A DNA stretch of 64,000 bases from Davidsoniella eucalypti (Eukaryota > Ascomycota > Sordariomycetes > Microascales > Ceratocystidaceae). The stretch covers positions 1 to 64,000 of the forward strand of contig RMBW01000128.1 of the NCBI GenBank assembly GCA_004009845.1. The letters are read 5' to 3'. Shown here one piece after another: positions 24,032 to 37,054 of this stretch. The notes beneath the pieces were generated by a model that saw nothing but the letters and a program-made list of their open reading frames with translations, made no database searches and was not told the DNA's origin. A program made the translations under genes and the position numbers. Position 1 is the first letter of the stretch; each line of letters opens with the position of its first letter.

Positions 24032-27000
24032 ATTGTCTATGAATAAAGAGGGTCGATACAACGATACTAGACGAGGCAAAGCAAAAGGGAAAAGAAGAAA
24101 CCCCGATATTTGATATCTTCAAGCTATGCGGCGGCGGTAAATCCCAGCTAAATTACATCGGCGACCGTTTCGAGACTGGCCAGAAAAAAAAAACGATACC
24201 GAAAATCGGAGCCGGCTTGAAGAAAGCTTAGGGTGTTTAAGGCAGGGGCAGTATAGTGGGGTCTACTGATGCGAATCGAACCACATAGGATTAGAAGACT
24301 AGAAAAAATGGATGGCTCGTAGAAACGCCAAGACTTGGATCAAGCTTCTACTATCGTGAGATTTACAAGGCCCTAGATAGAGAGCATGGCTATTAGTGCG
24401 TGGGAATGTTCGTAACGCAGGAAGTACATATACTAATACACAGCACAAAATGCGGAGAAGCACCGGCTATTCAAGGATAAAGACTGGCTTATAAAGCAAT
24501 ATTTTAAGGATGATTACAATATCTTCTTCCGCGGCAAGTCGCTGGCTAATCTCCAAAAACGGTAGTCAAATGACTTGACATTCACCGTGTTATTGCGCTG
24601 TAATTTTGATTTTGCGATGGAAGCGCGACTCCAAGTATAGCTTATCAGATCTGAGAGTTAAGGGTTTGCATTGTAGAGATTTTCAATGTTGCACGAGTCG
24701 GATACGACGGAAACGACACAAAGGCATCTTTTAATAGCTCTTGTCGAGCATTGTGCGATGCTCGGACGTGTTCTTCGTCGACGACTGTTTGAGTGACTGA
24801 TCTGTTATCTCGGCGTTAGTACATCCATTGTTGAGGTGAGTCAAGATGAAATAAACCCACAAAGATCAGCGCCACTTTTCCGCGCCAAATATCCTTGATG
24901 TTGCGCTGTTTGCTTTTCTTGATTTTGTAGCCGTCATCGCATAAGGGCTCCATTATTAACGGGATCGGAATGGCAGTCGGAGACGGGCATCCAAAGATCC
25001 GCATGCCGAGTATGGCTCGGTGGTATTTGTGGAGCTATCGGAGCTCGCGGTATGTTTCCTAAACCAGAAACGCATCGTGCCATAAGTTTCGTAGGTTTCT
25101 AGAGCTGCGCCTCTTTTTCCAGGGCATAACAAAGCGTGTTCGCAACTACTGTAACGGCAGGCGTCTACGATGCCCATTAGACAGTTTACTCCAAGCTGGA
25201 CAATCTGAAGTGCGGAATTTCGCGTATGGTAGCAAATGTTGCAACGGGGCCCTAGAATATTCTGGCCTCTGAACCCCTGCTGATAGTAGTGTAAATAGAG
25301 GGTTCTACACATGAAGTAGCCTGGGGAAACGCTATGACCAGCAATCATTTTCTGCTGACAAAGACAAGAAGCTGCCAGCTATGACACTAGCTTAGCTGAG
25401 TTCGATGGCAGAGAGCCCTGTAATGAGGCCCGGCGCTGGATTTTGGATGGGCTCGAGCCACCTAGTAGAACAATGGTTTATTAGGCTTGAACCTGTCTGG
25501 ACTGTACTATGTAATAGAACTGTAGTGGCTTGTTAAGCGATGTGATATGACACCATACAATAGTATGATGAGCCTACTCGGCACCACAAGCAAAACCCCC
25601 AAACAACTGAGTGCCCTATATTTTCTGTGATCTACTGATATGCGATGGGCGAAATGAGACTACCCCTTACCCCCTCCAGATTGGCGTCGCAGAAGAGCTT
25701 CTAGACAGCATGAGCGTATACAGATGTATGTTAATATACATGTATATCAATGTTCTCTCCAAGCGATGCTGACAGAAGGAACACTGCATTAAATGAACTA
25801 ATAGGCCGCCTGTAAGACCTGATAATCATGCTACTGTAGGTGGTTATGATCGTCGGACAGGGGCCCTCCGTTTTGTCCGACAGAAGATGCCTTTCTAAAC
25901 GGCAAGATCTCAATCTTGGAGAAGGTTTCGCATATCATGACGCTCTCAACAATTCTGCTATACAGATACATATAATGTCATGTCTGTAGATGGTTTCCAT
26001 ACTATCGATATCATACTCTGAGACAACAAAGGACAATCGAGAACAGGCCTCTTTCCCCTCCCCTGTATCGTCCGCCACATTATATCTTTCGTCTCAGGCA
26101 CCGTTCCCTCGTCTTGCGTTCCCGGTATATAGATATATAGTATCTTGATCATCACATCGCCAATTTACCAATAGTAGGTGTGATCGTCTTTTCGATGAGT
26201 GTCGGTACCTTGATGATCACCTACTAGCGGTGTTTCCTGTAGCCCATCTCGCAGTTCGCCGAGCCTATCTTTCTCGTATCGAGAGAGAGAGCAACAGGGA
26301 AAGGGGAACAAAGAGAAACTTCTTTGCGTTCTTCTTAAACGCCACAGGGATTCTATGAAGAAAAGAACAGAATAACAAAAGAAAAGAAAAAAAAAAGGCA
26401 AAGTGCTTTACCCTCCAGGGATATTAGATCACCAACTGCCTCTTATCTCTCTCGGTCATCTACGGTGGACTGTTATGGCGCACACCAATAGTCACTGTTG
26501 ATAGTCACAGTCACAATGTGATGGCTCAGTTCGATCCCCCGTCTACTCTTTTTGCTCCAGTCAGGTCTCAGAAGCCAAGGTATTCTTCCTTCCTGTCACA
26601 AATTTCCTAGAGACACTGCCTTCGGGATTATCGTGACCCGGGGTGTCGTCCCTGCGACATTTATGGGTGCTACAGCGACTAACCAAAGGCTTTGAAAGGC
26701 AGAAAGAGACATGCCACTTAGTATCACACTACTGCAGTTATATACCTTTCATTTTGTGTCTATACGCGCAGATAAGATGTAGTAGCATAGCGTGGCGCTA
26801 TGAGTCAGCCTCTTGAGAGTCTCTCATCTCATGCAACCCTGTCCAAGTATGCCTCTCCGTTATGTTGTTTCTCAAGGTACTACCCATAATTATCCCTCTT
26901 TCTCTTTAGAACCAGAACTGATGTATGTAATTTGCCGTTTATATAGTACATTTCTATCAAGTACTTGAAACGGTGGGTGGTGGTGTAAGCATCGCTTACA

Positions 27001-30000
27001 AGAAACCAACAAGGAATAGCAAAAATAGAACACATACATGTACAAACGCTTTGTATGAACTAGAGTCCCCTTCATTTCACGGAATGGGTTACTACCACAC
27101 ACCTCCCCCACTGTTGAGTAGTCTCGTGTCTTAGCCTGCTGCCTTTCTTTTTTCTTTATGAAATACACTTTCTCTATATGGCTGCTCTTCTCTACACCCA
27201 CTTGTACCGTTTTTGAACTGAAGAGACTCCCCCTGGTTATACTTTGTCCTTGGAGGTCGGCGACCAACCCAATAGGTCGCTCACTAACCCATTCCGTTCC
27301 CAATTGCAGGCGGCCAGAAAAGAATGCAGTTAGCCAACACATGGAACAGTAAGCACGAAAGCATATTGCAGGGTCAGCATGTACTGTGATGTGACTTGAT
27401 GTCTGGGTCGGCACGGTAGGCTTCCTTTTATACTGATACCTCTCTACTTCATCCACTCACCAACAGCACTTTCGGTATGGCTATCACTTCTCCATCACCA
27501 TGTGGTGCCTCTGCAAGCGCCCGTACGGCAGAAAATACTAGAGAGCTGACTGGGAGGAAGTCTGACCTGATATGCCATCCATCCTTTTACCCATGCAGCC
27601 ATGGTATTTGCAAATCATTGGTTTGGAGGTTCAGGTTCTGCATTCGCTCTGATGGTTCCTGACATGAAATGCAGCTAATGCTTGAACACACCATTTTTGT
27701 ATATTCATGGCTGATTCGCCTACTGCATTATATCATACTCTCTATCTTCGGTTTACTTTCAATCTATGATTCAACATAGTGAGACGGGGTGTGTATTTTG
27801 CCTTCACTTCAATATGTCGAAGCTCAGCTAGACCTAAGCTGCACAGGCCAGCTCATAGCATTGAAACTACTGCCAGTTAGTCTTCTAGGATCCCCTAATG
27901 CTTGCTTCACACCTGCCAATACACTGCTGTGGCCATATTACGGCTCCTTCCTCTGCCATATCTATCCTACTCTTGATCGATGAATCAGACAGATGCAATA
28001 GAGACCCAAACTATAGCATGATTGGTCTGAGACTCACTCTTAATCTATCCCCCGCCTATAGCCGCTTACGGCAAGGCCTCCAAATTAGCCCACTCAACAA
28101 CTGCAATTATGCTGGAGTAATGAGCTTGGCTTGGGTTAGCTCTTTATGGCTTTCTAGTATTGTCTCACAGGTTTCACTTCGAGATAGGACATACTAGATG
28201 TACAGAACCCTCTGTAATATTGAATAACGAATAAAATCTCGTCGAAAAGGGTGTCCGGACCGGGCTATTTCCATCTCCGATGTCTCTATGGTTCGCACTA
28301 GTAAATGATCACCGCTGAGGCAAAAACATGGGCGGCTACCCTACCTGAGCGGGGCCAGGACAGCAGATGAAGAGTATCATGAGAAGTCAGAAGTCAAGGC
28401 CAATCTCATATCAAATACTAGGATTGTAGAATCTTACATACATGAGATTTCCCTGTTATATTTCCGCTTAGATGTGATGAAAGAGAAAACAACGATACAA
28501 TAAAAAAGAAAGTACTTCAGAAGCGAAAACCCGAGATCAAGGAAACTCAGACTTCTTTGATGCATGGAGATTAAGAGCGGATTGCTAGCACATAGTTAAT
28601 AGTAAGCAGCGTTTCTTTGAGAGTCTCTGTGCCTTTTTGGGGGGAATTTCCTTTTTTTTTTTTTTTTTTTTTTGTATGTACATACAGTGTTCTGTATTGT
28701 TGTATTTCCCTTGTCCATGAAATCTATTCTACCCGCACAACGCTTTCTTTTTGTCACGTTCTGGGCAGTTCGCTGATCCGGAGTTCGCTAACTAAGAAAG
28801 GCCATATCGCCGAAATATTGAGCGGGCTTGCTTCCGCACTTTAACGTATCTATTTCCGTTTTTTTTCGTTCTTTCTTTTTTTTCCATGAGAGGCTATTAG
28901 ATCTTCAATATTCACTAGTTATCATATTTGTTATACAAGTTCATCGTCATCATAAATTGTCTCGTTGTAGTATCATTCCGTATACATTATATGTACAGAT
29001 ATAATTGTATATGGGTCTCAGATAATTGAGAATCCATTATTGCAAGGATCTGATATATTGTCTCTCCTTCTTCTATTCACGTGGGATAGCAAAAAGAAGT
29101 AACATCAATGTAAAGAAATTATCGAGAAACTAATGCGGTAGCCAGCAGAAAAAAACTAAAGTATAACGTCCGCCACATATAGCGATGTACCTGTTGTCTA
29201 GCCAATAGCCTACTCCCATCACAATCACAAATTATGATGCTATTTTTTATATCATCATCGTTCCATGCTACCTTTTTATTACCGTTTTTGTCAATACGAG
29301 GTAGCTTGTCACAAAAGCCACAGCACAATAGCTCACCTGCATTTCCTTAGTGTATATTGTGGTGTCGATCACTACTGTTTGTAGACTCTGCTTTTCATAT
29401 ATTGAAATGTTGGCTCAGCAAGCCAAGGTTGGCACTATTTGTAGAAGCATATTCGCCAAGGAATACGCGGTATTTTTTAGCTTTCTCGGGTTTTTCCTAA
29501 TGCCCGGATATTGCCAGAATCTTATGTGTTGCTTGTGGTGGCGAGAAGTCAAGGCTTACACAATGGCAGAGTTGGTGTTGAATGATCCTGCACTTGATAT
29601 CTACCCAGGCCAAACATGGGAATGTCTCTGCTAGACATAATGTTCAAGAATGTGCGAATACTCAAGGGCATGCATGTCGGTCTCAAAGTCAAACTTCTGG
29701 CCAAGCCCTTCCATCTTCTATTGATTCGATTGAAGGGAAACTCGCTCTGTTGTCTGTCTTATACTGTTTCTCATATCCTGTTTGAACGCCAATGATACTT
29801 CTATGCAGCTAGTTGCAAACTTAAACTCGAGTCGGCGTCCCGCCTGCATATCGTCCCAGTTGTTGGTCTTGCTCAGTACGGGACCGTCTAGATTCCCGGT
29901 AAAGAATAACTCTGGTATTCTTCTTGACTGTTCTGGCAATTACACCGAGAATACAACATAATAAATATATATGTATCTCGATGAGTGAGGTGTATATATA

Positions 30001-33000
30001 CGACGAGTCTGTAAGATACACATCAAAGCCTGTATATTCAATAGCGTATCTTGTGTGGTTGGTAGATGGCGTGAGTATAGTTCATATATTGAATGAAGTG
30101 TTAAAACTACGACATCATATGTTCTACTAGGCTCTCTTGCCCTCTTTGGACGATACGATTTCGGAGAAAAGAAGAAACTAAATTGCGAAAATAAAGGAAT
30201 AAGGCGAGAAGCGTAGAGAGGCTTTGTCTGCCTCACGGTTTCATTGATAATGAGAATTGAGGAGGCATAGGCCAGTCCAGCCAGCCTTGGATGAAGCCAA
30301 GGCAAAAAACGAAGCCAGTCATATTTCATTCTTAAAATGGTTATATCTTTCATGTGAGTAAGTGAGCAAAAAAAAAGAAAGACTAGACCCCATCCTGAGA
30401 CTTCAGGGAAAGGACCGAAGGAATAACTGTTCTCGTCCCTTAAACTCTCTTGTTCTTTGTTTCTTGCTTTTGAATTTGGCCCCCCTTTCCTCCCGTAGAA
30501 AAAGCCAATAACTAGATGATGTGCTGTACGGTAAGAATACTCGCAGTCAAATATGACCTCTTGATATTACCCAGGAGGGGGCGTGTGCATGGAAATAATA
30601 TCATATCCTGAAAGCATGGGAAGATACAGAAAGCCATACAAACTCATCTAATTCCGCACTCTATTGTATAATTCCCTTAATGAACTCTAGGACGTACTTT
30701 GTTCGACAAAGCGGCGGGTTTGACATGGCAGAATTGGGAAAAAAATAGCGAGTAAGGGATGATGGACAAAGAGGATTGAGTATAAGTACACTATACGACT
30801 ACAAACCTATCTGTACATGGGGGGCGTAGGATCAGGAGTCAAGCTATTGCTCGGAACTTCGTCTTGAAGATAATTTTCTTGATTACTCTGTATCGCTTGT
30901 CCTGATTTGTAGTCAATTTCTTATCACGATGTGTCCATTCATTGCCTAGTTATTTGATTATTTGATCAACAACACGCTGTGGATTTTCTCATTAGGCTGG
31001 AAGGAGAGAAAGACAGAGAAAAAAAGAGAAGAGGGGAAATAAGAAGAATAAAAATGATGTGTATATTTTCAGTTCTGGGAATTCTTGTCTGATGGTGGTG
31101 AAGCGAAGAACTGGCAGAGAAGGAGAAAGAGAAGACGTAGATGCCCGAAGGTCCCGACAGCAGACAAGGTGACAATAACCGAATAGCTTTTGTCCACTGA
31201 GTTGGGAACAAGCTTTGTGTTTTTTTCCCTTTGTTTCCAGGCTAAAGGTTGCCATCGGGACTTTTCCCTGTCTTCTTGTGCCCGTCTTCTCTTTTTTACT
31301 TGTCTTGTCTTCTTATCAATGTCCTTGTAACTGGTGTGTTTTTTTTGCTTACCAGCCCAGCCGGCACGTTATCTAATTGTTGGGTCAGAACAATGAATGG
31401 AGAAAAAAAGAACGTGCGTCTTATGTTAAGGTTCCTCAAGTGACGAGATCTCAGAATTAAGAACGTAGCTTTAGAACAAAAAAAGACCCAAAGGTCCCTA
31501 CATCCATCCGCAAAGACATGAGTTTAATCGTTGCTTTGCCACTGTGATTGATAGGTCAGACAAATGAATGACACAGGAAATCCTGATTCATGCTTTTGTT
31601 CTCCTTCGCTTCGAACATGGTATTCAAGAGTGCTGATATGTGTTTTCTGCTTCTCCTTGAAATGAGATTTTCCAGTAGCCAAACCACTGGCTACTCTGTT
31701 GGAACCAACTTGGCCTCAAGCAAGCGGTCTACGACTAGTTGTATCGGTATATGGTACAGGGTGTGGAAATCAACGAGGGTGTGCAGTTCTGGGATATGTT
31801 GATCAAACGCTGACCGGTCCAGCCAACGCATTGCATTACTCATTGTCCTGGCCGCAGAACACAGCTCGCCTTTTCGTTGTAGTACATCGACGAGCAATAT
31901 AATCTAGAGCTACTTCGAGTCAGCCTAGGGAACAATGAAAAGGAGGATGGGCCCACTGTAGCAGGCGCCCTTTTGATAAATTGACAACTTAATAAGTACA
32001 TGCAGATATAGCGACAACAAGAAGAAAAAATAAAAAGGAAACAATACTGGAACGCTGCAGCGGGAGATTGCTCGTTACAGTAGCATTTGAGAACCCAAGA
32101 CAAGAATCACAAACTTAGTGAGCTGGGCTAGTATCAAAGTATGGGATAGCGTTGTAGTGAGTGTCGACCTGTGTTGTGTAGAGTCTGTGTGGCGAAAATT
32201 CACCCGATGAGCTGAAGTCTAACTGTTGATCTTAAGTGAGCCTGCTATAGAACAGAGTCGGAATGGCGCTAATGCTTGGCAGTATTATAAGATCACTAAG
32301 TTTTAAGTCCTGCTGCTAATTATTAGGGGGCATACAGTTGGTTTTCTTCTAAATTGATGGTGTGGATGCGGTGGGGTTGGCAGTGCTGTGATCCTATGTT
32401 ATGAGTGAGCAACACGACATGATCTAAGTTTTTTGCTTTTGACTAGCTGAATACGGGGAATTGAGGGGACGGTTTATCGTCATAGCCCATCATTTTACTT
32501 GTATTTGGCGTCGTATCAGTTGACGTCTCTTCGGGGTCTTTGTCACTGGATGATTCGCGTTTGTGGTAAGTGGAATGCAGAACACGGTCAGATTTTGTCT
32601 CAGTTGAGGATGCTGACCAGTTATTGGGTCGAAAAGGACGGAGCTTTTTATAGAAGCCAAATCCTCGAGGTACTTAGAATGAGCAGAAATACTGGAGATG
32701 GAAACACAAAAGTGTAACCAGTAATGCCTTGAAGGGTATGACGGGTCAATAATATGTATAGTCGATACTAGTATAGTTGTAGAGCCCTATATGATAACGA
32801 CTAGTAAGTATATACTGCTTGGTATTGGTGTTCATGGGCTGGAAATAAGCTATGACGGGAACAGAGATCCCTTAGCAGATGATGGGGTCAAAAGGAGCAA
32901 CAGAAACAAACAATCACGCGGAATTGAGAAAGTATGGCTCTAAAATCCCTTGCAAGCAAACAAGCTTTGCCGCTAGCAGTATAAAGCTCTTGGCAATAAT

Positions 33001-34781
33001 GGTTTAGTCACCAGCAGCTAGTGAAATGAAGGATAGGCCAAGTTGACTGGCGTTCTTACAGAGAGCGTTTTTTTTCTCGTAAAATCTACCTACCTCGCTT
33101 AGAGCTTCTCGCTTAGACGTTAGTGTGAGACATTGAAAGGATAGAGAAGGAAAATAGGACCCTGTAGTTAGTAGAAGCAGATATACTTAGATAGAACATC
33201 AGTTGAGAGGCAGCGGCGCATTAAAACAGGCTAGTCTCAGGGTTGCTGACATCCGTATCTGCGGCAAATAAACAGGCTAGATTAGTGTTGAGCTATCAAT
33301 AGAAATAGGAAGACAAAAGTAAGTTCCAAGACAGCAGACGCAGGGCAGCTGAAATGCGGACGAAGCCAATAAAGAAGCTCAATCGATGTTTTTGTGGTGT
33401 AGACAAGATGGTTGATTGAAGACACACCAAAAAAAAAAGCCACAGATATTTGAAGCCGTGTTTGATGATTGTTACTGGAGGCAAGGACCCCAGAAAAGGG
33501 TATCGTTGGATTTGGCATCAAAACTGTAAACACAAGAAAAGTGGGGTTGTCAACAAGCCAACAGGCATAAAGTTTGGTCGACTTGACGCTGCGCTTGCCT
33601 AAAGTAGACAAGCTGAATGGAAGCGCAAAGTGGATTTGGGGCTATTCCTAGTGATTTACACCAACTTTTCTTTTGGTTGTCTTGTTTACCTTGTTTACAG
33701 TAGGACTGGATCAAGTTGTTGTGGTCGTGCTATATTTTCCTATAGACCGACATTAATCTGTTAAGACAGGCATCTTACTCGGCTACTTTTTATTGTTATT
33801 TTTATTATTTTTATTTCATTTTTTTTGACAATCACCAATTGTGTGCGACAAAAAGGCAACAACGAGAAGAAGAAACAAGAAATAACCAAACCTGCTCCAT
33901 GACGATGATGCGTTGCGGACTTGCCTGCGGCCATTCTCAAAGGCGCAGTTGCTCTTTCCTAGGCCAGGATTTGTTGGCTGGTAGGACCAGATGATGGCTG
34001 CATCGCTTGTTAACTTTCCGCCATATTGTGTATTTTCTTTTACAGTGACCGCGGGCACGGACCGCCTGATGTTGGGACTGGTTTATGTGTCTGATATCAT
34101 ACTATAGCAGTATTACCCTCTTATAGTGGCCAGAACGGTGTCTTGGAGCAGGTTCTTCACCAGTAAGTCCCGGGATGGCGGATGCAGGACGCCACACAGC
34201 AGCGTCTGAATATGACATTTAGCTGCTGGGTTTCTGCATCACTGTAGTATTGTCTTATTGGGCACAAGACCGTGACCACTATGGGTGGACAAAAATAGAG
34301 TCTGCGCCGTATTTGTGGCAGAACATGCTGCAAGTAAGCAATTAGACGGGCTACATAATACAGATATCACGACATGGCAATGTCACAGTAGCAGTAGTGT
34401 ATGAAGTACAGTGAATGTTATATAAGTATTGTATTGCAGTTGTAAAGTATTGCAGAAAATACAGTCGGAATCATATGAAGCTAGTACAGCATGGCAGGAC
34501 AGCGGCTAGTTTGCTAAGAAGCAAGGCCGTGGCGCTAAAAGTAGAAAAGAAGAGAATATACAGCGAAGAATACAGTGAAAAAAGGCAATGGAGCGAAGGC
34601 ACTACACACAGAAAAGAAGAAGAAAAAAACCACTAATAGAAAAGCAAAGCGCCGAGCCTGAAATCAAAGAATGGGTCATGAATGTCGTAACAGAAAGGAA
34701 AGGAAAGCAGTTCGGGATATTATGCCAGGGACAAAGGAAATCATACAGATAGGAAAAGGAGCAGCCCAAGCCAGAGCCTTG
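24032..34781. other. 10.7-kb gene desert
   Basis: Apart from the coding-like island at 24.3-25.4 kb no gene is supported. The open frames at 26890-27456 (-, 188 codons) and 29940-30353 (-, 137 codons) are long for AT-rich DNA but lack motifs or splice context. A 22-T run lies at 28652-28673. The right half may hold distal regulatory DNA of the C2H2 gene. Confidence 0.45.
24295..24796 (+). pseudogene. Decayed coding island, unknown family
   Basis: Three protein-like blocks follow one another on the plus strand. Block A (24295-24393) reads NGWLVETPRLGSSFYYREIY. Block B (24446-24562) reads RLFKDKDWLIKQYFKDDYNI then FFRGKSLANLQKR. Block C (24686-24793) reads DTTETTQRHLLIALVEHCAM then LGRVLRRRLFE. 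A GTGCGT donor and a CTAAT...ACACAG acceptor lie between A and B, but the phases do not match, and stops separate B from C. I infer a pseudogene. Family not recognised. Coding-like sequence continues in fragments to about 25.4 kb, including a Cys-rich minus-strand frame at 24956-25348. Confidence 0.3.
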
Positions 34782-35870
34782 TCACACCGCCAAAGAAGCA
34801 GCAGTGGCGGCAGCAGTGGCGGCAGCAGTGGCGGCAGCAGTGGCGGCAGCTTGTTGCCTTCTAGAGGCCGCGCTGCTCCGGCGTGGCGCCTTGCACTGGC
34901 GGCACTCTGGCATCGCAGAATTGAGTCTGCAGAGGCACTTGGCGCAGCGCCACCAGTCGCACTTTGACGGAGTTGGCACTGGCGAAGCGGCCGAGACAGG
35001 CGAAGAGGGAGTTGTTGCGGTAGGCAGTGTGCTGCGCTTGACGATCTTGTCCTTGTGGTAGTCGCGGTAGTGGTCGCGCAGGTGGTCTCGGCGGTGGAAC
35101 GGCGCATCCGACTTGGCGCGGCTGCACTTGGGGTAGTCGCAGAAGAAGCGCTCTTTCTGTGACGAGGGCAGATGGACGTGGCGGTAGTGGCGTTCCAGAT
35201 CAGCTTTGCGCTTGAACATGCGCGAGTTGCAGCCGGGCGTGAGGCAGCAGTAGCCAGAGGGCGATGCAGAGGTGCCAGATCTACCAACAAGCGAGTAGAA
35301 TGTTAGTTACGTGTATTCGTTATCAGCCGAAAGTGCATGTATATGCTGTGCTCAAACTAACCTTTGTGGGGTGGGACTGGGTGCGCTCGGCGACACTGCA
35401 GATACAGGGCTGGGCGGGCCAGGCAACACCATGATGTCGACAGCAACAGGCGATATAGGCAACGGCTGCTGCGGCATCATCATCTGTGGAGTGGCTGGCA
35501 TGTATCCCTCCCAGTTGGTGAAATCCATCTGGCCAAGGTCGGGAAACACTGTCGTATATGGCAAGGAATTAGGGACAACATCAGTGGGAACACCAGGCGA
35601 GAACAGCGGTGCCGCGCAAGGCGATGCTAGAAGCGGATCGAGCCAAGCGCCATGGTCTGGAGACGGCATGAAGGCAGGCGAGCTAGGGCTGGAGCCGCTG
35701 TAGTATGAAGCATCACTGGAGCCGGCCATGTTTGACCAGTTGGTGCCACTAGAGGTGCTGCAGCCAGTCTGTGAAGTGTTGCGAATAAGAGGCTGTGCGT
35801 TCCACTGAGGGAAAGAGTTGGGGTCCTGGTACGGGCCAGGCTCGAAGAAGCTGTCAACAATGGTAGTCAT
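34782..35870 (-). CDS. C2H2 zinc-finger transcription factor
   Basis: Two exons, 35870-35362 and 35280-34782 (81-bp intron, GTTAGT...GGTAG), give 335 residues. Start is ATG 35870; the open frame three codons upstream begins with TTG. Residues 1-169 are Pro/Ser-rich with aromatic and acidic residues (FPDLGQMDFTNWEGYMP), a likely activation region. Two fingers follow: about 181-206 (C-x4/5-C...HYRHVH) and 217-245 (C-x4-C...HLRDHYRDYH), a long-loop pair I recall from fungal Egr-like C2H2 proteins. A separate WWRCAKC...CRQC motif at 280-299 resembles a RanBP2-type zinc ribbon. The tail is an Ala/Thr repeat (AATA units) encoded by a 12-bp tandem repeat. Targets unknown. It stands alone between two deserts of over 10 kb. 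Confidence 0.88.
34799..34850. repeat. 12-bp tandem repeat inside the C2H2 gene
   Basis: The unit GGCAGCAGTGGC is repeated about four times. On the minus strand it encodes Ala-Ala-Ala-Thr near the C-terminus, so unit gain or loss would keep the frame. Confidence 0.85.
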
Positions 35871-36345
35871 TGTGGGCAAAGGAGAGGAAATCGATGTAGA
35901 AAGTAAATAGAAAAGACAACGAAGAAAGACCAGACGCGGTTGCTTGAAGAGAAGACAAGAGGGTCGGGGTGAAGAAAAGACGCAGGAAGGCGGCTGGTTT
36001 ATATAGAGATGAATGTATGTATATGGATGAGTAAATGCAAGCCAATATATAAGTATATGCTAGTACAATGTACCGGACAGGTTATCTATCTATCCTGTCG
36101 TGCTCCTTGACTATGGACAGTGAAGACGGCCAATGTAATCAAGCACGATGTAGAGTGCAGCGTTGGTGCTATACATTAAATGTAGCCAACACAAGCAAAA
36201 ATAAGAAGAAACGAAGATGGTTGTGGTCAGTAATGGTGATGATGATAATCGAGTCAACCATCGGGAAGAAGTGCGGAGCGGAGACGGGTTATATATGTAA
36301 TATGTCGAGCCAGGCACTTGCTTCGCTTTGATCATTCCGCACCTA

Positions 36346-36361
36346 GGGGGGGGGGGGGGGG
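36346..36361 (+). repeat. G16 homopolymer
   Basis: Sixteen consecutive G, about 480 bp upstream of the C2H2 start codon. It can form a G-quadruplex and is a likely site of length polymorphism or assembly error. Confidence 0.9.
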
Positions 36362-37025
36362 TAGACATCACTTGCACATTGTGTGTACAATACAATCATA
36401 AAAAACAGCACATATACTTACTTAGTAGAGAAACATAGAAAGACAACAGTATGACTGACCAAAGTAAAGTCTCTTCCCCCTGCCAGCCTGCCTAAAAGCA
36501 GCAAGTATTGGTGTGTATAAGGACGCCCCCTCTTTCTCTCTCTTCCCCGGTGATTTTACTTACCAACACCCCTCCTCTCAGCCGAACAAGATATTCGAGC
36601 GGCGGCCTGGCATTTTCTGAAGCTATTCGAACTTGGAATAGTAAATTACCTGAATTACATTAAAGTACTCCATATGATTATAATGTATATGTGACAGAGT
36701 CTCTGTTGATGGGACGGGTAATTCTAGCGAGCTTCAGTTGGGCACAGAACACAGAGTATTCCCATAGTATGAAGTGCCATCTGTCTATCGACATGTCTTC
36801 CTTTTCTGTCTAGGGAAGAAAAACGTCACAAATATGAGCATCAAAACCTACTAAACCCGATCAATGAGAGAGAACAACAAAACACAAATTTTCCAGAATA
36901 AATAAATTCAAAGATTTAAAAACAAGCTCAAGCTACTAATATACCATGATTTCATCACATTACAAGGGTCTCTGTGGGTGTGTTCTTAGTATATCTCAAT
37001 ATCTCCGAGCTTGAACTTCAACTCA

Positions 37026-37054
37026 CCCCCCCCCACCCCCCCCCCCCCCCCCCC
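37026..37054 (+). repeat. C9-A-C19 homopolymer tract
   Basis: Twenty-eight C broken by a single A; G-rich on the minus strand, in the same orientation as the C2H2 gene. Distance to the G16 run is about 0.7 kb. Confidence 0.9.

Noticed and set aside
24032..24079. Longer N-terminus for the isocitrate dehydrogenase
   Set aside because: The upstream extension begins with TTG; ATG at 24031 gives a normal mitochondrial presequence.
26890..27456. 188-codon minus-strand open frame
   Set aside because: Long, but composition is mixed, it ends in AT-rich low-complexity text, and no motif, leader or splice context supports it.
28652..28673. T22 run as a possible retroposon tail
   Set aside because: No flanking target duplication found, so it is treated as a simple homopolymer.
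29940..30353. 137-codon minus-strand open frame starting with ATG
   Set aside because: Tail is IYIYYV-type AT translation; no homology recognised and no promoter-like leader. Kept only as a mention.
33787..33829. TTTATT-rich stretch resembling an inverted retroposon tail
   Set aside because: No direct repeat could be paired across it.
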